The position numbers and the translations under genes are program-made. From Chamaea fasciata (Eukaryota; Chordata; Aves; Passeriformes; Sylviidae), in NCBI GenBank assembly GCA_029207755.1, contig JARCOQ010000004.1:34782060-34846059 (forward strand): 64,000 nucleotides of DNA, read 5' to 3'. Under the pieces are notes generated by a model. It did no database searches, had not been told where the DNA came from, and was given only the letters and a program-made list of their open reading frames with translations. Shown one piece after another: positions 14,501-25,798 of this stretch. Within the stretch, counting starts at the first letter, position 1. The number at the start of each line of letters is the position of its first letter.

Positions 14501-14790
14501 AGTATGAGGAGTTGGTTTATTATTTTTTTTTTTTTCTCCCAGAGATTCTAAAAAGAGCAGATTATAGAATGGTCCGTGTTATTGTATTCATCCATTTACA
14601 GGTACTGTACCGACACAAGCCTTGTACTGATTTTTTGTACCATCTGTTAGCCAGCTGATTGTGAGGTCCAGCTTGTGTGCAAGGCACTCAGCAGTGGCCA
14701 GATGCTGGAGGAAAGAGTTCCAACCTGAAATGAGAAAACTGGCCGTATTTAGTGTGGTCCAAGTGAAGTTGAAGGACTGTGACAGCATTC
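11584..14790. other. Non-coding stretch with a few open frames, none convincing
   Basis: Two adjacent minus-strand frames (12384-12707, 107 codons; 12724-13011, 95 codons) lie in a locally less AT-rich patch. Neither has a recognisable domain, and the second is interrupted by the translated poly(A) at about 12771-12791. A GAT run lies at about 13021-13037. At 14567, 'tatagaatggtccgtgtt' recalls a CR1 tail but lacks a body. Confidence 0.45.
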
Positions 14791-15620
14791 CTTGTTGTTG
14801 GGGGTTAGGTTTGTTCCTTATTTCTCTAAAGAATTTTTTCCCCATAAGTTACCAAGGAGACCAAGTGTTGGATACTTGAGAGTACTTAACCAAAACAAAG
14901 AGGTGGACAAAGTTGGAAGGGGGAGATAACGCAGGTAAAAGACAGAGCTTGAGGAGACAGAGCTTGAGGCAGCTGCGGGCGGTTCTTTTTTTGGCGTTCG
15001 GAAAGAGAGAGAACGGCTGTTGCTGCCTGGAAGAGTTTCACTGTGGCCAAAGGGATCCAGTCCTAGGAAATCTACTATCACCAGTCCGGCCTGAATCCTG
15101 AGTTTTCTCTGCCACTCGCGGGAGCTGGGCCGGCCCTGCCTCGCCTTTGGCTTCTTCGGCGCTGCTCCTCTTGCTACAGTGTGACCCTGCACCCCCTGCA
15201 CTGCCGGGACATCCTGCCCCTGCCTGCCGGGACACCCTGCCATCCCAGCTACCAGACCGGGACTTTTCCACTGTTTCATCTTGGTGCTCTGAGGATCCTG
15301 CAGGGACACCGAAACCAAACTGCCCTGGGTTTTGTGAAACAAAGCCCTCAAAGTTCTTAGTACTGTTTTCGTTTGTTATTAATGCTGTAGTTGTTTGGTG
15401 CGTTTTTCTTTTTTTTTTGTTTGCTTTGTAATACATACTAGTAAAGAACTGCTATTCCTATTTCCCAAATCTTTGCCTAAGAGCCTCTGATTGTAATTTG
15501 TAATTAAAAAAGGGGTGGAAGGGGGGGTTTACACTCTGCATCCCAAAGGAAACTCTGGTTGGTTTTTTTTTTATTATTATTACCTGGCAGATACCTGTCT
15601 TCCCAAACCAAGACACTTGT
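14791..15620 (+). mobile_element. Solo LTR of the ERVL-like family, TSD CTTGT
   Basis: The 820-bp LTR (14796-15615) starts TGTTGGGGGTTAGG and ends CCAAACCAAGACA. It is flanked by CTTGT on both sides (14791-14795 and 15616-15620). It is the same LTR as those of the provirus at 20039-26617, in the opposite orientation, and as the copy at 53431-54250. No internal proviral sequence is present, so this is a solo LTR left by LTR-LTR recombination. A private 13-bp tandem duplication (GACAGAGCTTGAG) lies at about 14941-14967. Translated frames on either strand recur in all copies and are LTR sequence, not host genes. Confidence 0.93.
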
Positions 15621-18600
15621 GAACTTCAGAGGGGATATCTTGATATGTCTGCTATTTGCCGCTTCTTTTGAAAACACATGGAGGATTAGCAAAAGACCGG
15701 TAGGGTGAAATAAAAGTAATGATAAAAAGTAAAATAAAATAATTATAAAACAATAATACAAAGAAAAGCCTGCTGTCTATCATACTTTAAAAAGGGAGAA
15801 AAGAGTGAGATGGTAACTTGTCTCTCAGCTTGTTAAAAAGTTCTGAAGAAATGCTTGGCAATTGCTGTATAGTTTACAAGTATCTTGAAGAAAACAAAGA
15901 ACTGAGAAATGGCCAACAAAGATATGTCAAGAACATATCATGTCTAAAAAATTTAATTTATGCCTTTGAAAATATAGAAGGCTTCCTCAACAGATAGAAA
16001 CAGCAGATGTTATGCATTTTGGCTTTAGCATGAAATTGTTATGTTGTTTCACCCAACACTTTCTGGTGAGGAAGCATGTATGTGCTGAGGGCTCAGTGCA
16101 ATACCAGTAGGAAAACTGTTCCCAGAATTCGGTAGCTTAAAGTCAGGGAATATGACCTCTGTGTGGTACTCAGCAACAGTTTGTGTTAATGATGGGATGA
16201 TGAAATAAGAGTACAGTCGTTAAATTCAGAGGTAACATTAGGCTGTAAAAGAATAACAACATAAAGATAGGCTTAACTTTATAATTGGCCTTGACAAGCT
16301 GGTGAGTACAAGTCAACAAGGACAAGTGCAGAGCATTGCACCTCAGTGGAAAACATTTTTTCAAATGGTGAGCAGACTTCAAGAATAATATAATTCTAAA
16401 AGACAGAATGAAAAACAACTAAGTCAGCAACATTTTGGTAAAAAGGGACCTAGGAATGATTGTGGTCCATGAGTTGTATGAGATACTAGCGCTGTTCATG
16501 TGAGAAAGCAAGCATTTCTATGGGAGAGAAATTAGAAGATGAGCTGTGTGAATAAGGTGAAGTAACCTTTCTTCATCATTCAGTACTACATTGCTAACAT
16601 GGCAGTGCTGTATTTTGGACAATATTGATGAAAGAAATGGTCAAATATGTAGGATAAAAGGTCTCCAAGGGGAGGATAAAAATTGTTTAGAGGTTTGGCT
16701 CGCAGGGGAAAATAGGACTTTTGATGCACAAAAAAAAATTGCAAGAGCTAGTCAGTCTGTTCTACCATACAGGCAAGAAATGTATCAGAAAGCATTGAGT
16801 TTACCTTGCAAAAAAGAGATTTAATTATTAGCTAAGGTTTTTCCTCAGGGATAAGGAAATGCCGTGCAGAAAACATGTGGAGCACTGGTGTCATGTTGTA
16901 GTTTTGAAGAACAGGTTAAGGAAACGTTCTTCAGGAATGAGAGTTGTGATTGAAGCTGTTTTAGTCTGAAGGATGGGAAATGGCCCTCACCAGGTTTCCT
17001 CTCATCTTCTACTCTGTGACATTGACCAGTCACCAGGAAGACTTTAACCAGATGTCCAAACTAACTTTCAAGCCTCAGTGCAGCTCAGTGTAGACTAGGG
17101 GTGGAGCAGCTGTGAGATGCCTGTAAAATGAGCCTAGATTTTAGGTAGAAATGTCCTATTTTAAATCTTTTCTGTTCTGCTTGAATGTAAAATAGGCATT
17201 TTAGTTCTTTTTTTTTTTATTTTCAGGCTGACCACAGGTATCCGAGCAAAGGTGTGTAGGAGGTAGTCAAACTCAGCTGGACATTTTGAATTAAAGTGCA
17301 TAGCAGATAGAATTACCTTGATCTTGGATGCTAAAGTACACACAAGTGTTGTACTAAGCATCGGCAGGTTCGCAAGAGCAGCCCTTTTGTGTGATGGTTG
17401 TTCCTTTTAAAAATAACAAGCCTTCATCTAGCAGTAAGTGAAAAGCAAATAGTCTTTAACTTATCACAGAAATTTTACTTTAGATCAGTCATCCATATGC
17501 AGATGATTCAAATCTTGATTCAACTGTTTTAGTATCTTGGTGGCAAGGGTTTTTTTTCAATTTCCAAATTTTATCTCTTTTTCTTTCACAGCACAAACAA
17601 TGGGAAAGGAAAATTGCTCAGGCTATAATTATGAACATGGTTATTTTCTCTGCTTTATTCATCTTCCTAATAATTCTGAGTGTTTGCTGTGTCCAAGATG
17701 AATAGATAAATGTGAACTACTTTCACTGGAAAGAAACAGGACTTTATTCTTTATGTCAGCATATATTTTTGTCAAGGTAATCCTTTCACAGCAGACTAAT
17801 ATGCAGCTAATCAAACTTTTCTCATGTAGAGAAATGAATGTATGAAGACAAAAGTGCTACAGAAATTTTAAAAAAACCCTCTATCATAGAGAGTGCAAAA
17901 ATTATAATTGGAAATGCTGACACTTCAAGGATGCTGCATCCTTTCAGTGTTATCCTCACTGCACAAAAAAGGCCATGGCAAATTGGCATTCATGCTCCTT
18001 ATTGGCAGGAGAAATGGCCTGCATTTACTTCCCTAAAGAATCAAGGGTCATGGCTCGGAATGACTGTTATGTTCTGAAATGCACTTAATGCAAAAATCTT
18101 GGCAAATTAAAAATCACTAGTAGAAAATCCAGGTAAAAAAAAAGACCAGACAGTCCTTCGTGTGTCTATGTGCTTAGAACAATAAGACCTAAAACTCACT
18201 TATGTGAATCAACCTAAACTACCAAAGATCTAAACAATTCAAGAAAATCACTAGTAAAGGTGCATCTTCTGAGGCTGAGTTCCAGAGTTACATGTGCATC
18301 TACACAAAATCTTTCCCTCCATAAAAAACTAACTTTTATCTGCATAGAATTTTGATTTTTTGAAATGTTTATTTTGCTGTGTAGCACTTTTGTTTAAGAG
18401 TTGCACATGTGCCTTTCAGGTTTTAATGCCATGGTATCAAGACAACTGGCAAATTGCATTGGGTTTCTGAGGACTTCGTTATTACATTCTAATACTGCAT
18501 TATTAATATATTTTTGTGCAATAACAATGCATAAAATATAATTGAGATTGTTAGAAAAAACCTTAAATTTGCTTCAAAACTCTTCTGCAAATCTCTACCA

Positions 18601-20038
18601 CCTACAGTGACCACTAGAAATTTATGTACTCTATACTGAAAGAAAAGTGAAACCTATCTAACTTTGCCAAATTGTATTTTTGGAAATATCAGAATTGCTA
18701 TTTTTTTTCTGCTTTACTTCATCAGAAAATGCTGACAATATCTGTGAAGAAAGTTCTGTAGTTTTACAACTAAAAATCTGAATGTACACTGGCACATATT
18801 CCCTGACTTGTGTGATATCCAGAAGTATTGTGATGAAGTTATTTTCCTCAGCCCTACATGCTAGTCTGATTTAGTACCATCATTGTATTAAAAAAATATT
18901 ACTTTAAGAACTGAGATCGTATGTACAAAATCAATGTAGTTTAGAGAAAATGTAGTAAATTATGTTTACTTTCTATTGTGCTCCTTCAGATGTAAGCTTT
19001 AACATCCATGCTTATCATCATACTTATAGAAGCATTGATAACAAAGTTCAAAATTCTATTATGTCACATCATTTTATTTCAGGAATGGAAGATTTTTCAA
19101 CATAAAGCACAATGAAATTGCAATTACAATGGAGTACTATACCAAAACAATGCATGTTCATAGTGCTGTAGCCTAGGATTTTCACTGATTTAATGACATC
19201 AGTTTTTCTGCTGACTTAATCTTATTGGCACAGAATGGTTCATATACACAAATATGCAGTGTAAGGGCAGCTGTCTTTCTTTCCCTAACATATCTGCATT
19301 ATAAATACATAAATGCATAAATAAATGTCTGCATTATAAATACACAATCCTTCTTGCCCCTGGCTCAGCTTTTAAATCCAGTGGCATTCAAGTTTTATTG
19401 GTTAATTATACATTTTGCAAGAGAATGCTCTATTACCAATTTAAAAATTTGCTTTTCATTAGTGCAGATGCGTGTCTTTTTGCTTCTTCTCTTTGAAGAT
19501 TCCCAGAGCTGTGGACACCCTTTTCCTTTACCATCCCACTGCCTAGAACACAGTTACAAATAAATGTGTGCGTGCTACAATCTCCACTGGATTGTGTCAG
19601 AAGAGAGGAACAGTCCACCCTGTCTGCAAGGAGAGATGCTGTTGCTGTGTGCTCTCCAGAAAAAATTAGTGCAATGCTGTGAAATCAAAACGTGTTGAGA
19701 GACTGTTCCCAGACAAACAGCTGCTGTGTTAGATTTTCATCATCAAGGGATTGATGAGATTTACTCTGGGCTGCTTTTTTCCATTGTGGTCTGGAGATAA
19801 GAATTCTTGTCTTTCTGCTAGTTATAGTTTAACCTACCTGTTGGTTTCCTTATTTGAGGAGCTGAAAACAGCAGACTTTGTGGGAAAGACTAAATACACT
19901 TGCAGTGCTACTCCTTCTTAGACACCTTTTTTGCTGAACACCCAGTCCACTGATAATTATAGTAGTTTATTGCATGTAGTTGCCTTATATAGTGTTGAGA
20001 AATTAATTAACAGATATTTTGGGTGCTTTACTGACTTA
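15621..20038. other. Non-coding stretch; possible ancient CR1 remnant
   Basis: No gene supported. Around 16310-16500, phrases such as 'agtgcagagcattgcacctcag' and 'gggacctaggaatgattgtgg' faintly resemble the sense-strand CR1 body, so a very old CR1 may lie somewhere in 16080-16930. I could not confirm it. A near-duplicate 'tgcattataaataca' appears twice at about 19297-19345. The remainder is plain AT-rich DNA. Confidence 0.4.
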
Positions 20039-20043
20039 AAGTG

Positions 20044-20863
20044 TGTCTTGGTTTGGGAAGACAGGTATTTGCCAGGTAATAAAAAAAAAAAAAAACAGCT
20101 GCAGTTTCCTTTGGAATGGAGAGTGTAAACCCCCCCCTCCACCCCCTTTTTTTTTCTTTTTCAATTATAAATTACAATCAGAGGCTCTTAGGCAAAGATT
20201 TGGGAAATAGGAATAGCAGTTCTTTACTAGTATGTATTACAAAGCAAACAAACACAAAACAACCCCACCAAACAACTACAGCATTAATAACAAACAAAAA
20301 CAGTACTAAGAACCTTGAGGGCTTTGTTTCACAAAACCCAGGGCAGTTTGGTCTCGGTGTCCCTGCAGGATCCTCAGAGCACCAAGCTGAAACAGTGGAA
20401 AAGTCCCGGGCTGGTAGCTGGGATGGCAGGGTGTCCCGGCAGGCAGGGGCAGGATGTCCCGGCAGTGCAGGGGGTGCAGGGTCACACTGTAGCAAGAGGA
20501 GCAGCGCCGAAGAAGCCAAAGGCGAGGCAGGGCCGGCCCAGCTCCCGCGAGTGGCAGAGAAAACTCAGGATTCAGGCCGGACCGGTGATAGTAGATTTCC
20601 TAGGACTGGATCCCTTTGGCCACAGTGAAACTCTTCCAGCCAGCAACAGCCGTTCTCTCTCTTTCCTAACGCCAGAAAAAGCAGAGCCCAAGAGCCCGCA
20701 GCTGCCTCAAGCTCTGTCTTTTACCTGCGTTATCTCCCCCTTCCAACTTTGTCCACCTCTTTGTTTCGGTTAAATACTCTCAAGTATCCCACACTTGGTC
20801 TCCTTGGTAATTTATGGGGAAAAAATTCTTTAGAGAAATAAGGAACGAACCTAACTCCCAACA
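20044..20863 (-). repeat. 3' LTR of the ERVL-like provirus
   Basis: 820 bp, TG...CA bounded on both strands. By eye it differs from the 5' LTR (25799-26612) at roughly 30-40 sites, mostly transitions, plus an indel of about 9 bp near 20680-20697 and length changes in the A, C and T runs. A conventional polypurine tract is not clear: the only candidate upstream (minus-strand GGGAAAAAAA, 20878-20887) stops 14 bp short of the LTR. Confidence 0.93.
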
Positions 20864-20984
20864 TTATCCACGCCGAATTTTTTTCCCATACTAATATATT
20901 ACATTGAGGTTTAACTGTTAAAATATATATACATATACATGCAAATATGGATGCAGCCACATTGTCATGGGTAGTTTACTCTAA

Positions 20985-21832
20985 AACAAGGTCCCTTTGA
21001 GGTATGCATCGGGTTTCCCCATATTTTTGCATCACTTACCAGGTGCAACCTGGTCTCTGAGCGAAGACAACCCCACGGATGGGATTGTCTTTGCTGGAGG
21101 CAGGATTAATTCAAACAGGGTTTTTTTAGCATACTTCTTATGTGTACCACTGGAACTTTATCTCTTTCTGTCGTTTGCAAGGGCTCAGATTGGGCAGGAC
21201 TTGCTTGGTTGGTGGAACCTCGAGTGTTCACCAATCAGGTGGCCTTTGCTAAATTAATATCTTAATTCTTGAAGGTTCTTCCACTCAGTGCCTTCAAGGT
21301 AGTTTTAAGCAGGCCATTGCACCGTTCAACTTTCCCGGCCACTGGTGCATGATAAGGAATATGGTACACCCACTCAATGCCATGTTCTCTAGCCCAGGTG
21401 CTTATAAGACTATTCTTGAAAAGGGTCACATTGTCTGACTCGATTCTCTCAGGAGTGCCATGTCTCCACAGGACTTGTTTTTCTAGGCCCAGGATGGTGT
21501 TCCGGGCAGTAGCATGAGGCACAGGGTAGGTCTCTAACCATCCAGTGGTGGCTTCCACTATGGTTAGCACATAGCGCTTGCCCTGGCGGGTTTCGGGAAG
21601 GGTGATGTAGTCAATTTGCCAGGCTTCTCCATATTTATATTTGGACCACCGCCCACCATACCATAAGGGCTTCACCCGCTTGGCTTGCTTGATTGCAGCA
21701 TGTCTCACAGTCATGGATAACCTGAGAAATACTGTCCATGGTTAAATCCACCTTTCGGTCTCGTGCCCACTTATAGGTGGCATCTCTGCCCTGATGACCT
21801 GAAGCATCATGGGCCCATCGGGCTAGGAACAA
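20985..21832 (-). pseudogene. pol: Integrase (pol 3' part), frameshifted
   Basis: This is the retroviral integrase, which joins viral DNA to host DNA. The N-terminal zinc-binding domain is readable at 21832-21680 (H at residues 8 and 13, then a C-x2-C pair in HDCETCC). The reading frame then changes near 21680-21710. The catalytic core is readable at 21714-21262: the first Asp is in WQIDYITLP, the second in ESDN and the Glu in GKVERCNG, with exactly 35 residues between second Asp and Glu (DD35E). The core frame stops just after GRTFKN. C-terminal-domain-like text continues in other frames down to about 20985. All three core acidic residues are present, but the N-domain shift and the early stop make this a pseudogene. 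Confidence 0.88.
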
Positions 21833-21849
21833 CTCTCCCTTGTGTTGCC

Positions 21850-22290
21850 AACCTCTATCTTGGCAGCCTGATCTACCTGTTTGTTGTTTCGGTGTTCTTC
21901 ATTAGCCTGACTCTTGGGAACATGGGCATCTACATGGTGGACTTTTACAGGCAACTTCTCTACACGAGTGGCAATGTCTTTCTATTCATCAGCAGCCCAG
22001 ATTGGTTTTTTCCTACACTGCCAGTTGGCTTTTTTTTACATTTTTAGCTAGCCTTACAGAGCATTGGCTACCATCTACAAATCAGTGTAGAGGTAGAGCT
22101 TTGGCCACTTCTTTCTTTTAGCAATGTCAAGGGCTATTTGAACAGCTTTGAGTTTAGCAAGTTGACTTGATCTTCCTTCTTTTTCAGTGGCTTCTGCAAC
22201 TTGTTGTGTGGGGCTTCATACGGCTGCTTTCCACTTACGGTTCATTCTCAAGATGCGACAGGAACCGTCAGTGAAAACAGCGTAGTGTGT
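21850..22290 (-). pseudogene. pol: RNase H domain of pol, decayed
   Basis: The minus-strand frame around 22285-22256 gives YAVFTDGSCR, the first catalytic Asp region of a retroviral RNase H. The second helix (about 22160-22090) reads LAKLKAVQIAL, so the usual catalytic Glu is replaced by Lys. It is followed by LYLYTDL with the third acidic residue and then a stop. A C-terminal HVDAH motif with the NNKQVDQAA stretch lies at about 21945-21860. Further stops separate these blocks. In the intact family this domain degrades the RNA of the RNA/DNA hybrid. It is a remnant between RT and integrase. Confidence 0.78.
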
Positions 22291-22675
22291 TTCTTCTGCT
22301 GGCAGTTGGTTGTACGGAGGAGCTTCTTCAGCCCGTGTCACTTGTTTTTGCTCTTCTTCGTCCGTGAGACTAAAGTTTTCTCTTTCTGGCTAGTTTGTAA
22401 TTATTTCTAAAATTTCAGGGCAATTTGGGTTTCCAATATTGGCACGCTGTGTGATTAGGGCAGTCCATTTGCTCCATGTGGCGTCGGTGGCATGGTGGAG
22501 GGAGCCTTTCCTTTAAACATTTACTCCAGCACTGGTAGTCGGGGTGCCAAGAGGAGTTGTGCTTCTGTGCCAATCACTTCTGAGGCGGCTTGAACTCCTT
22601 CACAGGCGGCTAAGATCTCCTTGTTCTTCTTGCGGGTAACTAGGTAGAGAGGGCTCACTCAGGAATGTGCATCCT

Positions 22676-23470
22676 CTAAAAATTTATGACTCTTAGGAAA
22701 GCTTGTGGTTTCTTTTTGCTGGTCAGTGGAGACATTGCTGTGATCTTATCAATGACTTCAGTGGGGATCTGCCACTGTCCATCCTGCCACTTTACTCCCA
22801 GGAACTGGATCTCTCTGGCAGGTTTTTTGACTTTGCTCTTCTTGATGGCAAACCCGGCTTTCAGCAGAATCTGGATGTTCCTCTCTCCTTTCTCGAACAC
22901 TTCAGCTGCAGTCTGCAGTCTTCCCCCACACAATGATGTCATCGATGTACTGTAGATGTTCTGGACCCTCACCCTTCTCCAGTGCAGCCTGGATCAGTCC
23001 ATGGCAGATGGTTGGGGCTGTGTTTCCACCCCTGGGGCAGCCGGTTCCAGGTGTACTGCACGCCCCTCCAGGTGAAAGCAAACTGAGGCCTGCATTCTGC
23101 AGCCAGAGGAATGGAGAAAAATGCATTGGCAATGTCAATAGTGGCATACCACCTCGCTGCCTTGGACTCCAGCTCGTACTGAAGTTCCAGCATGTCCGGC
23201 ACCATGGCGCTCAGCGGTGGAGTCACTTCATTCAATGCACGATAGTCCACAGTCAGTCTCCATTCTCCATCAGACTTGCGCACAGGCCAGATGGGGCTGT
23301 TGAAGGGTGAGTGGGTTTTGCTGACCACTTTTTGGCTCTCCAGCTCATGGATCATCTTGTGGATGGGGATCACGGTGTCCCGATTTGTTTGATACTGCTG
23401 ACGGTGCACCGTCAAGGTGGCAACAGGTACTTGTTGTTCTTCTACCTTTAGGAATCTCACTGCAGATGGG
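22676..23470 (-). pseudogene. pol: Reverse transcriptase domain of pol, two frameshifts
   Basis: The fingers and palm are readable in the frame ending at 22969: WRLTVDYRALN, the first catalytic Asp in YATIDIANAFFSIP, then QFAFTW and LPQGW. A frameshift at about 23025-23030 moves the homology to a second frame, which holds the palm YIDD box (22949-22938, in HLQYIDDIIVWG). A second shift at the G5/C5 run near 22923-22927 moves it to a third frame carrying the thumb (FEKGERN..., FLGVKWQDGQW, ending at 22676). The DIANAFFSIP and YIDDI variants are typical of ERVL-type RT as I know the family. The catalytic aspartates survive, but no single frame spans the enzyme. Confidence 0.88.
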
Positions 23471-23559
23471 TTCTTTGATAGTCCTGGCAAGGTGTTCAAC
23501 TGCTTAATGTTCTTTGTCTTTACAGCAGCTATTTCAAAAGCCCATCTGAGTCCTTTATG

Positions 23560-23850
23560 GTCTTTATAATACCTATTCCTGAGGAAGTCTATGCCCAGTA
23601 TACACAGAGCCTCTGGGCCGGTCACAATCAGAAGTTTTTGCCACTCCTTCCTGGTCAGGCTCACCTCGGCTTCAACCAGAGTCAATTCCTGTGATCCCCT
23701 CGTCACCCTGGCAATGGAAATCGGTTCTGCCCCCACATGTCCCGATGGCATTAGAGTACACTGCGACTCAGTATTTACCAAAGCTTCATATTTTTGTGGC
23801 TCTGATGTGCCAAGTCATCGAATCTACACAGTCCAAAAAACTTGATTTTC
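23560..23850 (-). pseudogene. pro: Retropepsin (protease), active site lost
   Basis: The frame running into RT starts with LVNTESQCTLMPSG and has the C-terminal retropepsin motif ILGIDFL about 60 residues later, which is the normal spacing. The catalytic D-T/S-G triad position reads N-T-E, so the essential Asp and the Gly are both changed. In-frame stops lie between the end of gag (23883) and this domain. It lies directly upstream of RT in the same frame, as expected of a pro-pol fusion. It cannot be an active aspartic protease as written. Confidence 0.78.
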
Positions 23851-23882
23851 TTGTGCCTCTTCCTGGTTAGAGGCAGGGCCCC

Positions 23883-25415
23883 CTAGCACTGGTTATTATT
23901 CCCTTCTTGGACATACATGGTAGAGGTTCCTTCGAGGGAATCCGACACAGCATTCCCACTTCTGTAATACCTGGCAGCTTGCTCATGGGAGGCTGAGGCT
24001 ACCTTCATTCTAGTGGAACTCCCTCTGTTAGTGTTTTTCTTCTTGAGCTCACGTACCCGTGCTGCCAGGACAGAAGTGGGTTTCCCATGCCACGCTCCCA
24101 TGTCCTCCCCATGGTCCCGCAGATAAAACCACAGGTCAGCTCGAGGGGTGTACCCTCTCTCTCTCGCTGGGGGATGTTGGACTCTGATTCTGGGGCCTGT
24201 GACTCGCACCGGTGCTACATGGGAACTGTTCCTTCTCATCTCTTCTCTCATTTCTCTCATCTTCTCTTTGAGTTCCTTCACCACCGCAGAGACATGAGCC
24301 TGCATTGGGCCACTGATCATACTTTCATAATTTCTGAGCTTGTTGGCAACAGAACCCACTGTCTCTCGGTTATCCTCGGCATTAATTGTTGCGATGAATG
24401 TGGCGTATTGGGATGGTCCATGAGTTGCCAGATTCCACAACATGTGCCCTGTGCATTTAACCTTGTTGGGGTCATTATCATGCTGTCCGATCTTCCTAAA
24501 AAGTCCTTCCAATACTGCCACTTCTCTCAACTGTTGGATTCCTTCTTCAACGGTCTTCTATCGGATTCTATTGTTGTGCTCTTGCATTCTGTCTCTGTTG
24601 ACAAATCTCTCTCACACACTCATTAGAAGTCGTTCCCAAAGGGAAAGGGGCCTTTGCTCTCTTACAAATACCTGATTTATACTTGAGTCCTGTGTTAAGG
24701 GTCTCAAATTCTTTGCTTCAGCACTATCCAGTTGCACACCTGTACCCATAAGGTCCCAGACTCGAAGTAGCCAGGCTGTATAAGCCTCACGTCCTCGTCG
24801 TACAATATTTTTTTGCAGATTGCGTAGACTTTCATACGACAGGGAGTCAGTGATGATCTCAACCTGTGGCTCTTTTGTGGATTGTGAGGGCTCTCCTTTC
24901 TTATTCTTAATACCAGGATCTGACGATTTCACTTTACACTTCCTTGTTTCCACAGGGGCGACTGCTGCTGGCTGTGGCTGCCCTTGTGGTTCAGCTAGAA
25001 CCTGGACAGTTGTAATGTCTGTGGGTTCCACTGCTGCACCATCAGTCTCTGCCTTCTCGGGGCAGGGGGAGGGTTTTTCATGAGCTGGGGAAATGTAGTC
25101 CTTCAGCATCTGGCTCATCTCATGTATCTCTTTTACCAGAACCTCAACCCAATCCGGGTGGGTCCTTTCTGAGGCAGGCTGTGGGGCAGAGTCAGGCTCT
25201 GGGGTATCATCCCTATTCTGTGGGGTAGATGTCAGAGTGGTTATCCAGGTCAATCTTCCCTTATCTCTGAATGCTAAATAGAATACGCATATTAGCAGCA
25301 CCAACCATTGTATGATATCATTAGCATTCAGAGAGGATTTAAACTCTTCAAAAACTGGTGGGGCAGACCCAAAGAGGTGGGTAAAGGGTTGGGAAAAAAA
25401 CTCCCCCGGTGTCAT
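23883..25415 (-). pseudogene. gag: ERVL-type Gag, two in-frame stops
   Basis: An ATG at 25415 opens a frame that stays in phase to 23883 except for a TGA just after residue 267 (about 24612) and a TAG about 17 codons later (about 24561). Residues 34-49 (IIQWLVLLICVFYLAF) form a hydrophobic segment long enough to cross a membrane. Then comes a Pro/Glu/Ser/Thr-rich linker (about 60-165) and a conserved-looking helical block from about 190 on (LQKNIVRRGREAYTAWLLR) that continues past the stops (NDPNKVKCTGHMLWNLA). A charged coiled-coil (KELKEKMREMREEMRR) follows. There is no CCHC zinc knuckle, which agrees with ERVL Gag. The 5' leader between PBS and ATG is about 360 bp. Confidence 0.85.
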
Positions 25416-25775
25416 TTCTTCACAGTAGGAACCATTGTTAAAGTAACTCTAAAAACACACAGGTAGTGTACGATAGGTCTGAATCTATGTGCCTGCCTTC
25501 CAGAGGAAATTAAAAATCCATGAGTTTCTCACCTTATTAAGCTATAAAATAAACTGGATGACAGTCACAGTAGCCTTAGTTATAGGGCCCATGTTTAGAT
25601 AAGGGCCTGCAAATGGAAGGAGTGCAGCCACAACCACATGCCATCTAAACCAGGGTAAGTTAGACTAAATGATGCTGCCTAATGAGGTTTTTATATCTAA
25701 CGCGCACAAAAGAAAGTACTAGGTTAGTTAAGAACCGCTATTTCTCTTCCCTTTTCTTTTCTCAGTGCCCTCAAG

Positions 25776-25793
25776 CCCCACACTTGGGCGCCA
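25776..25793 (-). other. Primer-binding site, tRNA-Lys-like
   Basis: The minus strand reads TGGCGCCCAAGTGTGGGG, beginning 5 nt inside the 5' LTR edge, where a PBS must lie. It closely matches the 3' end complement used by tRNA-Lys(1,2)-primed retroviruses (TGGCGCCCAACGTGGGG), with a small change in the middle. No internal sequence separates it from the LTR apart from AAATC. Confidence 0.75.
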
Positions 25794-25798
25794 AAATC

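Noticed and set aside
14567..14600. 'tatagaatggtccgtgtt' as a CR1 3' end
   Set aside because: Only about 15 bases match and no CR1 body follows.
14818..15436. A 177-codon frame, plus related frames at 20116-20773, 25987-26590 and 53617-54069, that recur almost identically
   Set aside because: At first they look like a small conserved gene family, but they lie entirely inside copies of the 820-bp LTR, on both strands, with different frame breaks in each copy.
20863..21262. An env gene between integrase and 3' LTR of the provirus
   Set aside because: Only about 400 bp are available, part of which reads as integrase C-terminal domain. No signal peptide, furin site or transmembrane frame is seen.
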